A model generated the notes under the pieces. It was not told where the DNA came from. It worked only from the letters and a program-made list of their open reading frames with translations, and made no database searches. A DNA stretch of 6,172 nt from CAZKGE01 sp964541695 (lineage in GTDB: Bacteria; Bacillota; Clostridia; Christensenellales; CAG-138): positions 1 to 6,172 of the forward strand of contig CAZIRB010000118.1 of assembly GCA_964541695.1 (NCBI GenBank). The letters run 5' to 3'. This document shows positions 5,131 through 6,172 of the stretch, piece after piece. Positions within the stretch are counted from its first letter, which is position 1; each line of letters opens with the position of its first letter. The translations under genes were made by a program, and so were the position numbers.

Positions 5131-6172
5131 ATGGAAAATAAAGAAAACCAACCCACCGTACGCCGCAAAACGAACTGGAAGCTGATCGGTTCGCTGACCA
5201 AGGGATACTGGCCGCATCTGATTGTCGGCGCGGTCAGCGTGTTCCTCGCGGCCGCGGCTTCGTTCGCGGCGCCGTTTGTAACGAGCTTCACGCTCGACTA
5301 CGTCATCAAGGGCACGGCCGTCCGCATGCCCGCGTTCCTGGGCCATTGGCTCGACGCGCTCGGCGGGCGCGAGTACCTCTCGTCGCACCTGTACCTGTGC
5401 GCGATCGCGTTCATGCTGTTTACGCTGCTCAACGCCTTTTTCGCGTTCTGGCGCAGGCGCGAGACCGCGTTTGCGTGCGAGGGAATGGCCAAGCGCACGC
5501 GTGACCGGCTGTACCGCCACCTCGAGGACGTGCCCTACGACTACCACAAGCATTCGAGCACGGGCGACCTCGTGCAGCGCTGCTCGTCGGACGTGGAGAC
5601 CGTGCGCCGGTTCGTGTCCGTGCAGCTGATGGAGATCGTACGCACGATCATCATGGTCGCCGTGGCCATCTCGGTCATGTACTCGATCCACGTGAAGATG
5701 GCGATCTTCTCGACCGCCGTGCTGCCGCTGCTGACGGTCAGCTCGTTTGTGTACTTCCGGTACGTGCAGAAATACTTCACGGCGTCCGACGAGGCCGAGG
5801 GCGAGCTCTCGACATTTCTGCAGGAGGACCTGACCGGCATCCGCGTTGTGCGCGCGTTCGGCCAGCAGGCCGCGCAGGTCGAGAAGTTCACCGCGCTCAA
5901 CGCATCGTTCCGCGAGAAAACGTACCGGCTGATCCGGCTGCTCGGCTTCTACTGGGGCTTCTCCGACATGGCCGGATACGTCCAGATCCTCATGTCCCTG
6001 TGCGCGGGCGTGCATTACGCGGCGACGAGCGGCTTCACGCTCGGCAACGTGACGCTGTTTGCCACGTACACCGGCATGCTGACCTGGCCCATGCGCCAGC
6101 TCGGCCGCATCCTCGCGGACCTCGGCAAGGCGTCCGTCTCGCTCGGCCGTCTGGACGAGATATTCGAGGCGC
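5131..6172 (+). CDS. ABC exporter, fused membrane/ATPase type; 5' part only, cut by the window end
   Basis: The frame is open from the ATG at 5131 to the last base, giving 347 residues with no stop. It has the layout of a type IV ABC exporter transmembrane domain (ABC_membrane family). A charged cytoplasmic N-terminus leads to predicted membrane helices near residues 30-52, 86-108, 165-186, 189-212, 271-298 and 306-326. Between helices 2 and 3 is the typical YDYHKHSSTGDLVQRCSSD region (GDL at 145-147), and after helix 4 the conserved GIRVVRAFGQQ (236-246). Family members usually continue with an ATP-binding domain (Walker A, LSGGQ, Walker B), which would lie beyond the window, so ATPase function is not seen here. 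Many such proteins are half-transporters working as homo- or heterodimers; a partner gene may follow. Substrate cannot be told. An AAGGG at 5121-5125 provides a Shine-Dalgarno at 5-base distance. The 21-bp gap to priA suggests co-transcription. Confidence 0.9.
   Translation, partial: MENKENQPTVRRKTNWKLIGSLTKGYWPHLIVGAVSVFLAAAASFAAPFVTSFTLDYVIKGTAVRMPAFLGHWLDALGGREYLSSHLYLCAIAFMLFTLLNAFFAFWRRRETAFACEGMAKRTRDRLYRHLEDVPYDYHKHSSTGDLVQRCSSDVETVRRFVSVQLMEIVRTIIMVAVAISVMYSIHVKMAIFSTAVLPLLTVSSFVYFRYVQKYFTASDEAEGELSTFLQEDLTGIRVVRAFGQQAAQVEKFTALNASFREKTYRLIRLLGFYWGFSDMAGYVQILMSLCAGVHYAATSGFTLGNVTLFATYTGMLTWPMRQLGRILADLGKASVSLGRLDEIFEA

Noticed and set aside
4168..6015. A 615-codon open frame on the minus strand
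   Set aside because: It lies antisense to priA and the ABC gene in GC-rich DNA. The translation is low-complexity, rich in Arg, His, Ala and Val with no recognisable motif, while the + strand frames carry complete family motifs. It is a codon-bias shadow.

Overview
The window comes from a GC-rich member of the Firmicutes/Clostridia. The main clue is gene order: yicC (yloC), remA (DUF370), gmk, rpoZ, priA, all on the + strand, which is a conserved housekeeping cluster of that phylum. remA in particular is typical of Firmicutes and their relatives. The strong G/C preference at third codon positions points away from Bacillus or classic low-GC Clostridium and towards a GC-rich clostridial lineage, perhaps Oscillospirales- or Christensenellales-like. 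That placement is inference; the genus cannot be read from this window.

Layout: 44-919 is an intact yicC, an RNA-metabolism protein of the YicC/YloC family. 1024-1527 is a chimeric reading frame joining the first 56 residues of RemA to the last 111 residues of YicC. 1632-1892 is an intact remA, 1901-2533 gmk, and 2535-2735 rpoZ. A 115-bp gap with a weak hairpin precedes priA (2851-5109). From 5131 to the window end runs the transmembrane half of an ABC exporter, cut off before its nucleotide-binding domain.

The notable feature is a 608-bp direct tandem duplication with no mismatch found by eye (units 574-1181 and 1182-1789). It starts inside yicC and ends inside remA. All three boundaries carry the same 10 bases (CGCCGTCGTC), which encode the end of Ala-Val-Val in both genes. 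Collapsing one unit restores a normal yicC-remA junction. Both parent genes therefore survive intact, and the only new product is the in-frame RemA-YicC chimera, which keeps remA's own ribosome binding site. This may be a real, very recent microhomology-mediated duplication or an assembly error; the sequence alone cannot decide.

Together the genes cover RNA turnover (YicC), DNA-binding regulation of matrix and osmotic genes (RemA), GTP-precursor synthesis (Gmk), RNA polymerase assembly (omega) and replication restart (PriA). yicC to rpoZ look co-transcribed. priA and the ABC gene probably form a second block, separate or partly attenuated. Apart from the duplication and its chimera, nothing here looks like an undescribed system.
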